From the NCBI GenBank assembly GCA_015067705.1, contig SVLW01000004.1, forward strand, positions 19,668 through 83,667: DNA of 64,000 bases. Direction: 5' to 3'. The notes beneath the pieces are model-generated. The model searched no databases, had not been told where the DNA came from, and saw nothing but the letters and a program-made list of their open reading frames with translations. Positions within the stretch are counted from its first letter, which is position 1, and each line of letters begins with the position of its first letter. Shown one piece after another: positions 7,811 to 16,490 of the stretch. A program made the position numbers and the translations under genes. The stretch is from Oscillospiraceae bacterium. GTDB taxonomy: Bacteria; Bacillota; Clostridia; Oscillospirales; QAMX01.

Positions 7811-10210
7811 ATGAAAAAATTTTTTAGTCTGATGCTGGCTGTCATGTTGGTATTGTCAATGCTGACCGGCGTTGCGATGGCGGATGGAACATCTGTCGCC
7901 AAGGTCGGCGATACCGAATATGCCACCATCGATGAGGCCATTGCGGCATGGACGAATAACACCACGTTGACTCTGTTGGCGGATGTAACTCTGTCGAATG
8001 TGATTAAGCTCAGCTCTACGGAATATCACATTCTGGATCTGGGTACCTACACCATGACGGCAGCATCCAAAATGGATGCTATCCAGATTGAGAATAACGG
8101 CAGATCCAGCGCCAGCTATGCACTGGACATCAAGGCAGATGCCACCAACCCCGGTGGCATTACGGCTACCGGCAAGGCGATTGTACGCACTGCTGGTAAG
8201 TCTGGTGTCAAGGATCGTCCCATCATCCGGTTCTACAATGGTGTGTTCAACGCTAGCAACATTGTATATCACTCTGGCAGTAACGGCACCAATTGCCCGC
8301 AGTTTCAGTTCCATGGCGGCGAGTACAACGGCACCATCTATACCAACCGCACACTGAACCAGTTCTACGGCGGTACGTTCAATGGCAGTCTGATGATGTC
8401 TGTGGACAGCTCTGCTTACTCGCTGATAGCCGGCGGTACATTCAAGCAGCTTTCCAACCTGTATAATTCTGCACTGAATTCCAGCAAGTTCACCATCGGC
8501 TCTGCTAAGGGTGTGTACGACAGGGCAGTCTATGTGGATGACAACGGCTATTATGTGGTAGCAACTGTAGAACCTTCCGAAGAAGAAATTGAAGCGTCCG
8601 TTGCCAAGACTCCCGGAACAAACGATTATCTGAAATACAGCAAAATCACTTCCAATGGTAAGCTGAACTACACGGATGTGTATACCGCACTTGAGCAGAA
8701 CAAGTCCGCAACAGTCACCGTTTACAATGTTGAAGACCATACGTTGGATATGACTAATTATTCGTCTTTCAAGGGCACGATCATTTTGGCGAACGATGCA
8801 AATATAATCACCTGCTCCGACGATATAACTTTCAAAGTAGAGACGACTGCCGAAGAAGCTGATGGTACTCCTATGGTCGTTGCATACAAAGATATTATAG
8901 AAGACGGCGTAACCATAAGAACATACAAAGTCGTATCTAAAAAAGAAGCCTATACGGTAACTTATACGGATGGTCTTGACGATGTTAATGCTTTTAAAGA
9001 TGAAGTATTCGAACTTCTCTTGAACGGCGGAAACACTCCTGAATATGAGCCGGAAGAATTCAGCTATCCCGGTTACACCTTCGACAAGTGGTCTCCTGAA
9101 GTAGAGAAAACTGTTACTCAAGACGCAATTTACACCGCCATCTGGACTCCCATCCCCTACAAGATCACCTATGCTCTCAATGGCGGTTCGGTTGCTTCTG
9201 CTAATCCCGAAACTTACACGATTGAGAGTGCATCCTTTGAGCTGAAAAAACCCACCAAGACCGGTTATACCTTTATCGGTTGGACTTGGGAAGGCCAGAC
9301 CGAACCGGTTAAAGCTGTTACCATTGAAACCGGCTCCACCGGCGACAAGGCATACACCGCCAACTGGCAGGTTAACGAGTACACCATCTCATTCGATACC
9401 CGTTGCAACGCCTACGTTGCTCCTATTGAAGTAGCATACGGCGCTTCCATCCCCACGCTCCCCATCCCCTTCCGTCAGGGTTATGAGTTCATCGAATGGC
9501 TTGGCATTCCCGCAGACGGCAAGATGCCCGCCGGTGACATCACTTTGACCGCCACCTGGCGCCAGACCTACTTCCAGATCGACACCCCGGTGAAGCCGAT
9601 CACGCCTGTCACCCCCGTGGTTCCTGTGGAGCCCGAGGTGGATGACGACTCCTGCGACGGTCTGCTCAGCTCCGGCTGCGCGGCGGCTACGTTTGCTGAC
9701 CTCGACACCAGCGCCTGGTATCATGACGCCGTGGACTACGTCCTGGAGAACGGCCTGATGCAGGGCGTTGGCGGCGGCAAGTTCGCCCCCTACACCACCA
9801 CTTCCCGCGCCATGATCGTGACGATCCTGTACCGCCTCGAGGGCGAGCCGATGGTTGGTTCCGCGAACCCCTTCTCCGATGTGGAGGCTGACGAGTGGTA
9901 CACCGATGCAGTGCTCTGGGCCGCGGAGAACGAGATCGTGCTGGGTTATGACGGCGCATTCATGCCCGAGGACGAGATCACTCTCGAACAGGCGCTCCTG
10001 ATCCTGCAGCGTTACGCAGAGTACAAGGGCATTGATGAGATCACCGTTCCCATGATCGCCCCGTATGAGTACAATACCTGGGCCGAAAATGGCGTTGTTT
10101 GGGCTTATCTGAACGGCGTGCTTGAGATCGGCACCGATCTTTCCGACCTGACCGCTCCCGCCACCCGCGCCGAGCTGGCCGGATTCCTCTACGCATTCTG
10201 CGAGAGATAA
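7811..10210 (+). CDS. Secreted SLH-domain surface protein with InlB B-type repeats
   Basis: The 799-residue product starts at MKKFFSLML after AAAGGAGG. The longer frame upstream overlaps the leader ORF in another frame. Residues 1-25 are a signal peptide ending near AMA. Residues 26 to about 255 are a repetitive beta-rich domain rich in Asn, Thr and Ser. From about 380 to 585 lie three Listeria-Bacteroides/InlB B-like repeats with the GYTFxGW pattern. A proline-valine linker (about 590-605) leads to three SLH segments starting near 625, 688 and 748, which should bind pyruvylated cell-wall polymer. The adhesive target is unknown. The stretch 8580-9130 is visibly more AT-rich than the rest. Confidence 0.85.
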   Translation: MKKFFSLMLAVMLVLSMLTGVAMADGTSVAKVGDTEYATIDEAIAAWTNNTTLTLLADVTLSNVIKLSSTEYHILDLGTYTMTAASKMDAIQIENNGRSSASYALDIKADATNPGGITATGKAIVRTAGKSGVKDRPIIRFYNGVFNASNIVYHSGSNGTNCPQFQFHGGEYNGTIYTNRTLNQFYGGTFNGSLMMSVDSSAYSLIAGGTFKQLSNLYNSALNSSKFTIGSAKGVYDRAVYVDDNGYYVVATVEPSEEEIEASVAKTPGTNDYLKYSKITSNGKLNYTDVYTALEQNKSATVTVYNVEDHTLDMTNYSSFKGTIILANDANIITCSDDITFKVETTAEEADGTPMVVAYKDIIEDGVTIRTYKVVSKKEAYTVTYTDGLDDVNAFKDEVFELLLNGGNTPEYEPEEFSYPGYTFDKWSPEVEKTVTQDAIYTAIWTPIPYKITYALNGGSVASANPETYTIESASFELKKPTKTGYTFIGWTWEGQTEPVKAVTIETGSTGDKAYTANWQVNEYTISFDTRCNAYVAPIEVAYGASIPTLPIPFRQGYEFIEWLGIPADGKMPAGDITLTATWRQTYFQIDTPVKPITPVTPVVPVEPEVDDDSCDGLLSSGCAAATFADLDTSAWYHDAVDYVLENGLMQGVGGGKFAPYTTTSRAMIVTILYRLEGEPMVGSANPFSDVEADEWYTDAVLWAAENEIVLGYDGAFMPEDEITLEQALLILQRYAEYKGIDEITVPMIAPYEYNTWAENGVVWAYLNGVLEIGTDLSDLTAPATRAELAGFLYAFCER

Positions 10211-10211
10211 C

Positions 10212-10250
10212 AAAAACCCCCGCTGTCCGAACGGACAGCGGGGTCTTTTT
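10212..10250. terminator. Bidirectional terminator between the SLH and PAP2 genes
   Basis: CCCCGCTGTCCG (10218-10229) pairs with CGGACAGCGGGG (10232-10243), flanked by AAAAA and TTTTT. It serves both converging genes. Confidence 0.9.
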
Positions 10251-10923
10251 ATGCTTTTTTCCACTTTTTCTTCCACCATTTGCCGAACACGATGGCCTCG
10301 GCCAGCATGCACACCGGGATGGCCGCGAAGGCGTCCACGATGGAGTGCTGTTTCACAAAGGCCGTGGAGAGGCAGATCAGGAGGCACACCACCGTGATGG
10401 CGGCACGGACGCTCCAGTGCACGGACTTTTCACGCAGCCAGACGGAGGCGATGCCCACCGAGTACGCCACATGGAGGGAGGGGCACACATTGGTGCTGGT
10501 GTCGAATTGATAGATGATGGAGAGGATCCAGGTGCAGAAATTCTCCCGGGGGAAGGTCTCCGGCCGGAGATTCTGGCAGTTGGGGAAGACGATATAGACC
10601 GCCATGGCCACCACCTGGGTGACGATGATATATTTCATGAGGTTCCGGAACTGATCCGGCGCATAGAACATGAAGTAGAGAAGCGACCCCACGATCAGGA
10701 GATACCAGAACACATAGGGGATCACAAAATACTCACAGAAGGGGATCAGATCATCCAGTCGGGAATGGATCACCGTACAGTTCTCCCGGGGGATCAGATT
10801 CTCCGTCAGGAAATAAAGCAGGAAATACCCCACCCAACCCCAGAGATAATTCAGATGATAAAACTGCGGCTCCCGCAGCCGGGACAATCGAAAGCCCCGA
10901 TAATCCTGAACCGGTTTTCGCAT
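10249..10923 (-). CDS. PAP2-family membrane phosphatase
   Basis: The 224-residue product has five to six hydrophobic segments and the PAP2 signatures PSLHVAYS and KQHSIVDAFA in its C-terminal half, which hold the two catalytic histidines. Such enzymes remove phosphate from phosphatidate, isoprenoid diphosphates or inositol lipids; the substrate is not readable. The C-terminus is strongly basic (KWWKKKWKKA). It starts 2 bases after the stop of the acyltransferase gene upstream, with GGAGG inside that gene's end, so the two form a lipid-metabolism operon. Confidence 0.85.
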   Translation of the reverse strand: MRKPVQDYRGFRLSRLREPQFYHLNYLWGWVGYFLLYFLTENLIPRENCTVIHSRLDDLIPFCEYFVIPYVFWYLLIVGSLLYFMFYAPDQFRNLMKYIIVTQVVAMAVYIVFPNCQNLRPETFPRENFCTWILSIIYQFDTSTNVCPSLHVAYSVGIASVWLREKSVHWSVRAAITVVCLLICLSTAFVKQHSIVDAFAAIPVCMLAEAIVFGKWWKKKWKKA

Positions 10924-10925
10924 AC

Positions 10926-11678
10926 TCAGTCCTCCTTCGGCCGGTTATAGGGATAGTCTTTCTTCGGGATGTTGCGATAGGGCACCACCCGATGCCGGGG
11001 CAGCGCCTCGGCTATCCCGACGATCTCCCGATGAAGCTCCTGACAGATCCGCTGCCGCTCCTCCGCGATGGGGCGGGCGGGATCAAAGCGAATGGGCCGC
11101 CCGATGTGCAGCTCGCGCCTCTTGGGCGCCAGATAAAAAGGCACGAAATCGATGGGCTTTCCGGTCTTTGCCGCATACATCCGGGCGGTGTCCACGAATT
11201 TATCCTGGAATTCCGCGAGAATCGGATGGGCGGGCACGTCGTGCTCCGGGAAGATCACCATGCTGGCCCCCTCCTGCAGCCGGGCAAGCGCCTGGCGGAA
11301 GGTGGCGATGAGGCGGCCGTCGTGATACACCGGGATGGTGTCGGCGTTATTGAACACGCAGACAGACAGCGGCGTAATGAGATGGGACAGCAGCCGGTAA
11401 AAGGGCCGGGTCCACCGGGGCTTCTGCGACCAGAAATCCCGATAGGCATACGCCGCCACCTCACGCCGGTGCATCATCTCCCCCGCGCACCAGGTATAGC
11501 GCCGCACCGGGAAATACAGCTCACAGGCGATGGGGCCGTACATCTGGCTGTGGTTGCCCACATAGATGGCGGGCTCCGCCGGGCAATTCTCCCCGCCGAC
11601 CACCCGGATCCGGGGAAAAAAGAGCCGGATCAATCCACGGATCGCCGGATAAAACACACGTCCACTATGCCACGCCAT
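10926..11678 (-). CDS. 1-acyl-glycerol-3-phosphate acyltransferase-like protein
   Basis: The 250-residue product resembles the PlsC/LPLAT fold. Motif I reads NHSQMYG (about 37-43) where the family has NHxxxxD, so the catalytic aspartate is replaced by glycine while asparagine and histidine remain. Motif III is present as IFPEHD. It shares an operon with the PAP2 phosphatase, which fits membrane-lipid remodelling. Given the motif change it may use another acceptor, depend on a different acid, or be inactive. Family assignment is good, exact activity uncertain. Confidence 0.75.
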   Translation of the reverse strand: MAWHSGRVFYPAIRGLIRLFFPRIRVVGGENCPAEPAIYVGNHSQMYGPIACELYFPVRRYTWCAGEMMHRREVAAYAYRDFWSQKPRWTRPFYRLLSHLITPLSVCVFNNADTIPVYHDGRLIATFRQALARLQEGASMVIFPEHDVPAHPILAEFQDKFVDTARMYAAKTGKPIDFVPFYLAPKRRELHIGRPIRFDPARPIAEERQRICQELHREIVGIAEALPRHRVVPYRNIPKKDYPYNRPKED

Positions 11679-11786
11679 AACGCTTTCCCTCGCTTCTTGT
11701 CGTCAATATCTCTATCCTACTCGGAATATATGAACGAATCATCAACAAAGTTCGATTTTTTCTTTAGGATTTTCCAAAAGATGGAA

Positions 11787-11814
11787 GCGGCCACCCATTG
11801 GACCGGGTGGCCGC
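11787..11814 (-). terminator. Hairpin after the phosphotransferase gene
   Basis: GCGGCCACCC and GGGTGGCCGC form a perfect 10-bp stem six bases after the stop codon. The T run behind it on the minus strand is weak. Confidence 0.6.
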
Positions 11815-11819
11815 GCGCT

Positions 11820-12560
11820 TTATTCTGCTTTTCTCGGTGCGTCGGGCCGTGCCGCCGCGATCACCTCGAGATAGGGCTGGATCTCCTCGACGCTTGCCCC
11901 CATGCCCTCGAGATAAAGCTCCGCCGCCGCTTTTCTGGCGGGCGCCAGCTTTTCCTTCTCCTGCAGCATGGGCGGATACACGGCGTAATAGGTCAGAAAC
12001 ACCGTCTTTGCCACGTCGTAAAGTTCCGGGCCGCAGCAATAGTCCGCATAGCCGTTGACGATGGGGTTGCCGCCGTCGTCCACCACGATGTTGCCGGGAT
12101 AGAATTCCCCGTGACACAGGGCATTTCCCTCCGGCAGAGCCTCCAGCGCCGCAAAGGCCGCCGCCCGCTCCTCGGGGGACAGCCATGCCGCCGTGGCAAT
12201 GCCCCGGTGCAGCGCCTTTTTATAACTGGGGAAGCCGGTGCCCGGCTGGCTCAAAATATCCCGGTGCAGCAGCACCATGGCCACCGCGGGAGAATAAAAC
12301 TCGCCGCCGCACATGATGGAGAGCAGGCTTCTGCCCGTGGGCTTGTCGCACACGATGCCCAGGCGGCCGTCCTCTTCGATCATCTCGTACTCCGCAAGCT
12401 TGCGGAAGGGCATATTGCGGATGCGCTCCGCCATGGCGAATTCGGCGCGCGCGTCCTCGTTATGGTCCGGGAAAAAATATTTCACGATCCGATCCTCGCC
12501 CCAGGCGCGGATATCCGCCATGGATGCCAGACCGATCACTCTCTGGGTGGCAATTTTCAT
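11820..12560 (-). CDS. Aminoglycoside phosphotransferase/choline-kinase-like protein
   Basis: The 246-residue product has the small kinase-like layout of APH-fold enzymes. The catalytic loop reads HGEFYPGNIVV (about 149-159), with glutamate where most relatives have HGD, and the following metal-binding segment reads NGYADY rather than an ID-W/F-D form. An antibiotic substrate is not implied; many such proteins act on small metabolites. It is a single gene whose own promoter (TTGACA, 18-base spacer, GACAAT) lies just upstream on the minus strand. It could be active with altered residues or a pseudokinase. Confidence 0.65.
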   Translation of the reverse strand: MKIATQRVIGLASMADIRAWGEDRIVKYFFPDHNEDARAEFAMAERIRNMPFRKLAEYEMIEEDGRLGIVCDKPTGRSLLSIMCGGEFYSPAVAMVLLHRDILSQPGTGFPSYKKALHRGIATAAWLSPEERAAAFAALEALPEGNALCHGEFYPGNIVVDDGGNPIVNGYADYCCGPELYDVAKTVFLTYYAVYPPMLQEKEKLAPARKAAAELYLEGMGASVEEIQPYLEVIAAARPDAPRKAE

Positions 12561-12656
12561 AAAAGTCCTCGTTTCTCCGGCCCGCCGGCCGATCGATGCT
12601 GTCCCTATTGTCGCACAAATGGGAGGGATTTGTCAAGGAGAGGGGAAGAGGAAGGG

Positions 12657-12836
12657 CCCCTTGGCTCCCCCTTTGGGGGAGCAGATTCGTACACGGGACG
12701 ATGTGGGCATCGTCCCCTACATGGCTCCCCCTCCGGGGGAGCTGTCGCCGCAGGCGACTGAGAGGGCCCATCGTGCGTTTCCGCACGACGCACCGGCGAA
12801 TTGCGGAAACGGAACGTCGGGGACGCCGTCCCCTAC
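12657..12836. repeat. Intergenic repeat island R4, composite
   Basis: Two copies of the GGCTCCCCC...GGGGGAGC half-element flank a GGGACGATG-TGGG-CATCGTCCCC module (about 12694-12717). GTCGCC-GCA-GGCGAC then GACTGAGAGGG follow, and a GGGGACGCCGTCCCC module ends the island. It looks like one repeat class inserted into another. Confidence 0.7.
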
Positions 12837-12873
12837 GAAAACTCCCCCGCGGTGCTCATCACCGCGGGGGAGT
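12837..12873. terminator. Terminator after the PfkB-family kinase gene
   Basis: ACTCCCCCGCGGTG and CACCGCGGGGGAGT form a 14-bp stem with a 5-base loop. On the minus strand it is followed by TTTTC. Confidence 0.85.
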
Positions 12874-12876
12874 TCC

Positions 12877-13803
12877 TTACATCATCTTGACTTTCACTTC
12901 ACCCAGAAGCTGGAGAATATCTCTTCTCTGGGCCATGCGGGTGCCTTCCACCATGACGCTGGCGGAGGCGGCCGCCACGGCATAGGCGGCGGTATTTGAG
13001 AAATCCATGCGGTTCTGTCTGCCATGCACCATACCGGCCATCAGTACGTCACCGGCGCCAACCGGGCCGCGCACCGGCACCTGGGGGGCCTCCACAAAGA
13101 GGGTCTCCCGGTCGCTCATGAAGATGGCGCCCTCCGCGCCCATGGAAACTGCCACATGCTGGGCGCCCAGATTCATCAGTTCTTTCGCACCGCGGCAGAC
13201 GTCCTCGTGAGAGCTGACCTTCATGCCAAGGGTTTCCTCCAGCTCCTGCACATTGGGCTTTACGAAAATGGGCTTTGCCTTGAGGCCTTCCAGCAGATAC
13301 GCGCCGGAGGTATCCAAAAAGAGCTCACAGCCCCGGGCAGACACTGCCTGGCACAGCTCGCCATAGCGCTCCGCCGTGAGATTCGTGGGCGTGGAGCCGC
13401 AGAGCACGATGAAGTTATCGTGGCGCAGGTACTGAGAAAGATGCTCCTGGAAGCGGACGTAGTCGGAATCGCTGACGGCGAAGCCGGACTCGTTGATATC
13501 CGTGTGCAGACCGTTCCGGTCGATGATCTTGATATTGGTACGGGTCTCGCCGGGCACCTCTACAAAATCATAGGGGATGGCCTGGGAGCTCAGGTAATCC
13601 TTGATGAAGCGGCCGTTTTTGCCGGCGATAAAGCCCACGGTCAGGGAATCGGAACCCATGACCTTTAAGGCGCGGCACACATTCACGCCGTTGCCGCCGG
13701 CGTCGGTGCGTGCCAGCTCTGCATGGTTGATCATGCCCGACTGGAAATCCGGCACATAGAGGGTGCGGTCCACAGCAGGATTCATGGTGGAAGTAATAAT
13801 CAT
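12877..13803 (-). CDS. 1-phosphofructokinase / tagatose-6-phosphate kinase-type PfkB kinase
   Basis: The 308-residue product is a PfkB-family sugar kinase of the hexose-phosphate branch. The N-terminus MIITSTMNPAVDRTLYV is typical of FruK/LacC, residues near 37-42 read GGNGVN, and the C-terminal motif PVGAGDVLMAG holds the catalytic aspartate. It probably phosphorylates fructose-1-phosphate or tagatose-6-phosphate at the other end to feed glycolysis. No PTS gene is adjacent, so the sugar is not fixed. A promoter (13885-13913) and a 75-base leader precede it. Confidence 0.85.
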   Translation of the reverse strand: MIITSTMNPAVDRTLYVPDFQSGMINHAELARTDAGGNGVNVCRALKVMGSDSLTVGFIAGKNGRFIKDYLSSQAIPYDFVEVPGETRTNIKIIDRNGLHTDINESGFAVSDSDYVRFQEHLSQYLRHDNFIVLCGSTPTNLTAERYGELCQAVSARGCELFLDTSGAYLLEGLKAKPIFVKPNVQELEETLGMKVSSHEDVCRGAKELMNLGAQHVAVSMGAEGAIFMSDRETLFVEAPQVPVRGPVGAGDVLMAGMVHGRQNRMDFSNTAAYAVAAASASVMVEGTRMAQRRDILQLLGEVKVKMM

Positions 13804-13884
13804 GATAGACGCTCTCCGTAAACAGAAATTGCGGGCGGCGGCATTGCTGCACGCAGCCCGATCTTCGTTCCTTATTCTCTATTT

Positions 13885-13913
13885 ATGATACCATTTTCCC
13901 CACTCTGCCGCAA
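13885..13913 (-). promoter_or_regulatory. Promoter of the PfkB-family kinase gene
   Basis: Minus strand TTGCGG (plus 13908-13913) and TATCAT (plus 13885-13890) have a 17-base spacer. Confidence 0.65.
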
Positions 13914-13953
13914 GTGGCAATACTGCTACAAAAAAGGGAAAAAACAGGCGCTT

Positions 13954-14820
13954 TCATCGGGAGATGAACCAATCCCGCGCCATTTTTTTGTCGAAATCTA
14001 CTTGCTCCCGCAGTGCTTCCCAGGAAGGAAAGGGCCGCATCGCCCGCAGAAAATGCAAAAGACTCACCCGGACGGCCTTGCCATAGGCGTCGCCCGCATA
14101 GTCAAAGACATAGACCTCGCAGAGGGGACGCTCCCCGTGGGCGACATTGCAAACGCCCCGATATTCCACGCCGTCCAGCAGGAGATGACAGGCATACACT
14201 CCCGCCCGCGGCAGCACCAGTTCCTCCGGAATCGGCACATTCATGGTGGGGAAGCCCAGGGTGCGCCCCAGGGCCTTGCCATGGATCACCTCTCCGGAGA
14301 AGAAATAGGGCAGACCCAGCTGTTCCTGCACCTCTTCCATGGCGCCGCAGGCGATGAGCTCCCGGATGCGGGTGGAGCTGAGCTTGCCCGCGCCGTCCTC
14401 CATGGGCGACACGATCTCGCAGACAACCCCCGCCTCCCGGCAGAGCGCCATAAGCAGCGCCGCATTTCCCCGGCCCTCCCGGCCGAAGCGATAGTCAAAT
14501 CCCGCCACGCAGTACGCGGCGGAAAGCTCGCCAAACACATACTGCCGCAAAAAATCCTCCGGCTCTGTCTGCCGCAGGGTCTCGTCAAAGGGCAGCACCC
14601 GCACCTCCCGGATGCCGCTCTCTTCCATCAGGCTTACGCGATCCCGCACCGTGCGGATCAGGCCGCCCTTCTCCGCCCGGGGCGGACGGTCAAAGGTCAC
14701 CGCCGCCGGGATCAGCCCATGGGAATCGGCATACCGCTTCGCGCAGGACAGCACTTTCCTGTGCGCCAGATGAACCCCATCAAAAAAACCCAGGGCCACG
14801 GCGCGTTCGTTCTTCCTCAT
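13954..14820 (-). CDS. ribF: Bifunctional riboflavin kinase / FMN adenylyltransferase
   Basis: RibF makes FMN and then FAD. The N-terminal nucleotidyltransferase half has GFFDGVHLAHRKVL near residues 11-24, and the C-terminal kinase half has GRTLGFPTMNV. The 288-residue form starts at the ATG of MRKNER; a GTG three codons earlier is possible. It follows truB, the common truB-ribF order in bacteria, and ends a three-gene unit with nth. Confidence 0.94.
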   Translation of the reverse strand: MRKNERAVALGFFDGVHLAHRKVLSCAKRYADSHGLIPAAVTFDRPPRAEKGGLIRTVRDRVSLMEESGIREVRVLPFDETLRQTEPEDFLRQYVFGELSAAYCVAGFDYRFGREGRGNAALLMALCREAGVVCEIVSPMEDGAGKLSSTRIRELIACGAMEEVQEQLGLPYFFSGEVIHGKALGRTLGFPTMNVPIPEELVLPRAGVYACHLLLDGVEYRGVCNVAHGERPLCEVYVFDYAGDAYGKAVRVSLLHFLRAMRPFPSWEALREQVDFDKKMARDWFISR

Positions 14821-14833
14821 AACTTTCACTCAA

Positions 14834-15703
14834 TCAATAGAAAGATTTCCGGATCCGCACGGCGCCGCCCATGGCCTCACCAAGCCCCAGGAACGTGCCG
14901 TCGGCGCCGTACAGGCGGCAGGGGCCGTCCGGCAGCTTCGTGCGGAAGGGCGCGCCGTTTTTGATCATGGCCTCGCCCCGTGCGATGAGCTGCTCCGCCG
15001 GGAGATCCGCAAAGATCTCGTCTGCCGAGCGCAGGAGACGGTCAAAGGTGCCCGCCTCCGCGGCGGCGGCGGCCTCCTCCAAGGTCACCGCGTTTTCGAT
15101 TTTGAAATTCCCCGCCCGCAGGCGGCGCAGAGCGCTCATGGCCGCGCCGCAGCCCAGCGCCTCGCCAATATCCGCGATCAGCGTGCGGACATAAAGACCC
15201 TTACTGCAGGTGACCAGAAGCTCCCACTCAGATTCGCCGGTCTGCTCCCCCAACTGTAAGTCGTCCACCGTCACGGTGCGGGGCTCTCTTTCGATCTCCT
15301 TGCCCTGCCGTGCCAGCTTATAAAGACGCACGCCGTTCACGGAGATGGCGGAATACATGGGCGGGATCTGCTGGATCTCCCCCCGGAAGCAGGGCAGCAC
15401 CGCCTCGATCTCCCCGCGGGTACAAGTCACCGGGCGTTCCAGGATGGTCTCGCCGGTGGTGTCCTGGGTGTCCGTCGTGATCCCCAGGCGCATTCTGGCC
15501 GCATAGAGCTTTCCGCCCTCCTGGACGAAGCCCGTGGCATGGGTGGTGCGCCCCAGAAATACCGGCAGCACACCCGTGGCCATGGGATCCAAGGTACCGC
15601 CGTGGCCCACCCGCTTCTGGTTTGCCATGCGGCGCACCCGGGACACCACATCATGGGAGGTCATGCCCTGGGGCTTATCAATCACTAAAATGCCGTTAGC
15701 CAT
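14834..15703 (-). CDS. truB: tRNA pseudouridine(55) synthase TruB
   Basis: TruB makes pseudouridine 55 in the T-loop of tRNAs. The 289-residue product begins MANGILVIDKPQGMTSHDVV and carries the catalytic-aspartate motif GGTLDPMATGVLPV near residues 36-49, with KLARQG in the usual place further on. A C-terminal PUA-like part completes the usual length. Its start overlaps the end of nth by 8 bases and ribF follows within about a dozen bases, so the three are co-translated. Confidence 0.96.
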   Translation of the reverse strand: MANGILVIDKPQGMTSHDVVSRVRRMANQKRVGHGGTLDPMATGVLPVFLGRTTHATGFVQEGGKLYAARMRLGITTDTQDTTGETILERPVTCTRGEIEAVLPCFRGEIQQIPPMYSAISVNGVRLYKLARQGKEIEREPRTVTVDDLQLGEQTGESEWELLVTCSKGLYVRTLIADIGEALGCGAAMSALRRLRAGNFKIENAVTLEEAAAAAEAGTFDRLLRSADEIFADLPAEQLIARGEAMIKNGAPFRTKLPDGPCRLYGADGTFLGLGEAMGGAVRIRKSFY

Positions 15704-16337
15704 GTTGTTTCTCCTGTTCTGCGCAAAGCGCCATGAGCGGACAATCGCCGCAGCGGGGCGCGCGCGCCGTGCAGATATCCCGGCCGAACAGCACCAGCCG
15801 ATGGCAGAAATCCGATCCCTTCTCCGGCGGCAGAATCTCCCGCAGCGCCCGCTCCACCTTCACGGGCTCCTTTACGTTACAAAGTCCCAGACGATTGGAA
15901 ATGCGGATACAGTGGGTGTCCGTGACAATGGCGGGTTTATGGAAAATATCGCCCACGATGAGATTCGCGGTCTTGCGGCCCACGCCGGGGAGTTTCACCA
16001 GTTCCTCCACCGTGTCCGGCAGCTCTCCGCCGTATTCGGACAGCAGTTTTGCCGCGCAGGCCACCAGATCCCTTGCCTTACTGCGGAAAAAGCCGCAGGG
16101 ATGGACGATCTCCTCCACCTCCGCCACGTCCGCCACCGCAAAGGCCTCCAGCGTGGGGAATTTCGCAAAGAGTCCCGGCGTCACCGTATTCACCCGGGCG
16201 TCCGTACACTGCGCCGCCAGACGGGCAGAGAAGAGAAGCTGCCACGGTTCCTCATAGTCCAACGAGCACACGGGATCGGGATAAAGCGCCTCCAGTATTT
16301 CGATCATCTTTCCCACATCGCGCTGCATAAGCCACAT
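15696..16337 (-). CDS. nth: Endonuclease III, base-excision DNA glycosylase/lyase
   Basis: Nth removes oxidised pyrimidines and cuts the abasic site. In the 213 residues the helix-hairpin-helix LPGVGRKTAN includes the catalytic lysine, and the aspartate follows in VTDTHCIR. The C-terminal C-x6-C-x2-C-x5-C set (CTARAPRCGDCPLMALC) holds the 4Fe-4S cluster. It is first in the nth-truB-ribF unit, an unusual partner for truB, and overlaps truB. Confidence 0.95.
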   Translation of the reverse strand: MWLMQRDVGKMIEILEALYPDPVCSLDYEEPWQLLFSARLAAQCTDARVNTVTPGLFAKFPTLEAFAVADVAEVEEIVHPCGFFRSKARDLVACAAKLLSEYGGELPDTVEELVKLPGVGRKTANLIVGDIFHKPAIVTDTHCIRISNRLGLCNVKEPVKVERALREILPPEKGSDFCHRLVLFGRDICTARAPRCGDCPLMALCAEQEKQHG

Positions 16338-16429
16338 CCTTTTTTCTGCGATTTCTTTTCCATTTATCTTATCACAGCCCGCCCGCTAATTCAAGCGGGA
16401 GAAAAGTCTGGGATTTCAGAGGTTTACAC

Positions 16430-16458
16430 TTGGCAAACCGGGGATAAACTGGTAAAAT
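16430..16458 (+). promoter_or_regulatory. Promoter of pfkA
   Basis: TTGGCA (16430-16435) and TAAAAT (16453-16458) have a 17-base spacer, 33 bases before the start codon. Confidence 0.75.
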
Positions 16459-16490
16459 AGAAATATCCTAAAGGAATCGAGGCGCTTATT

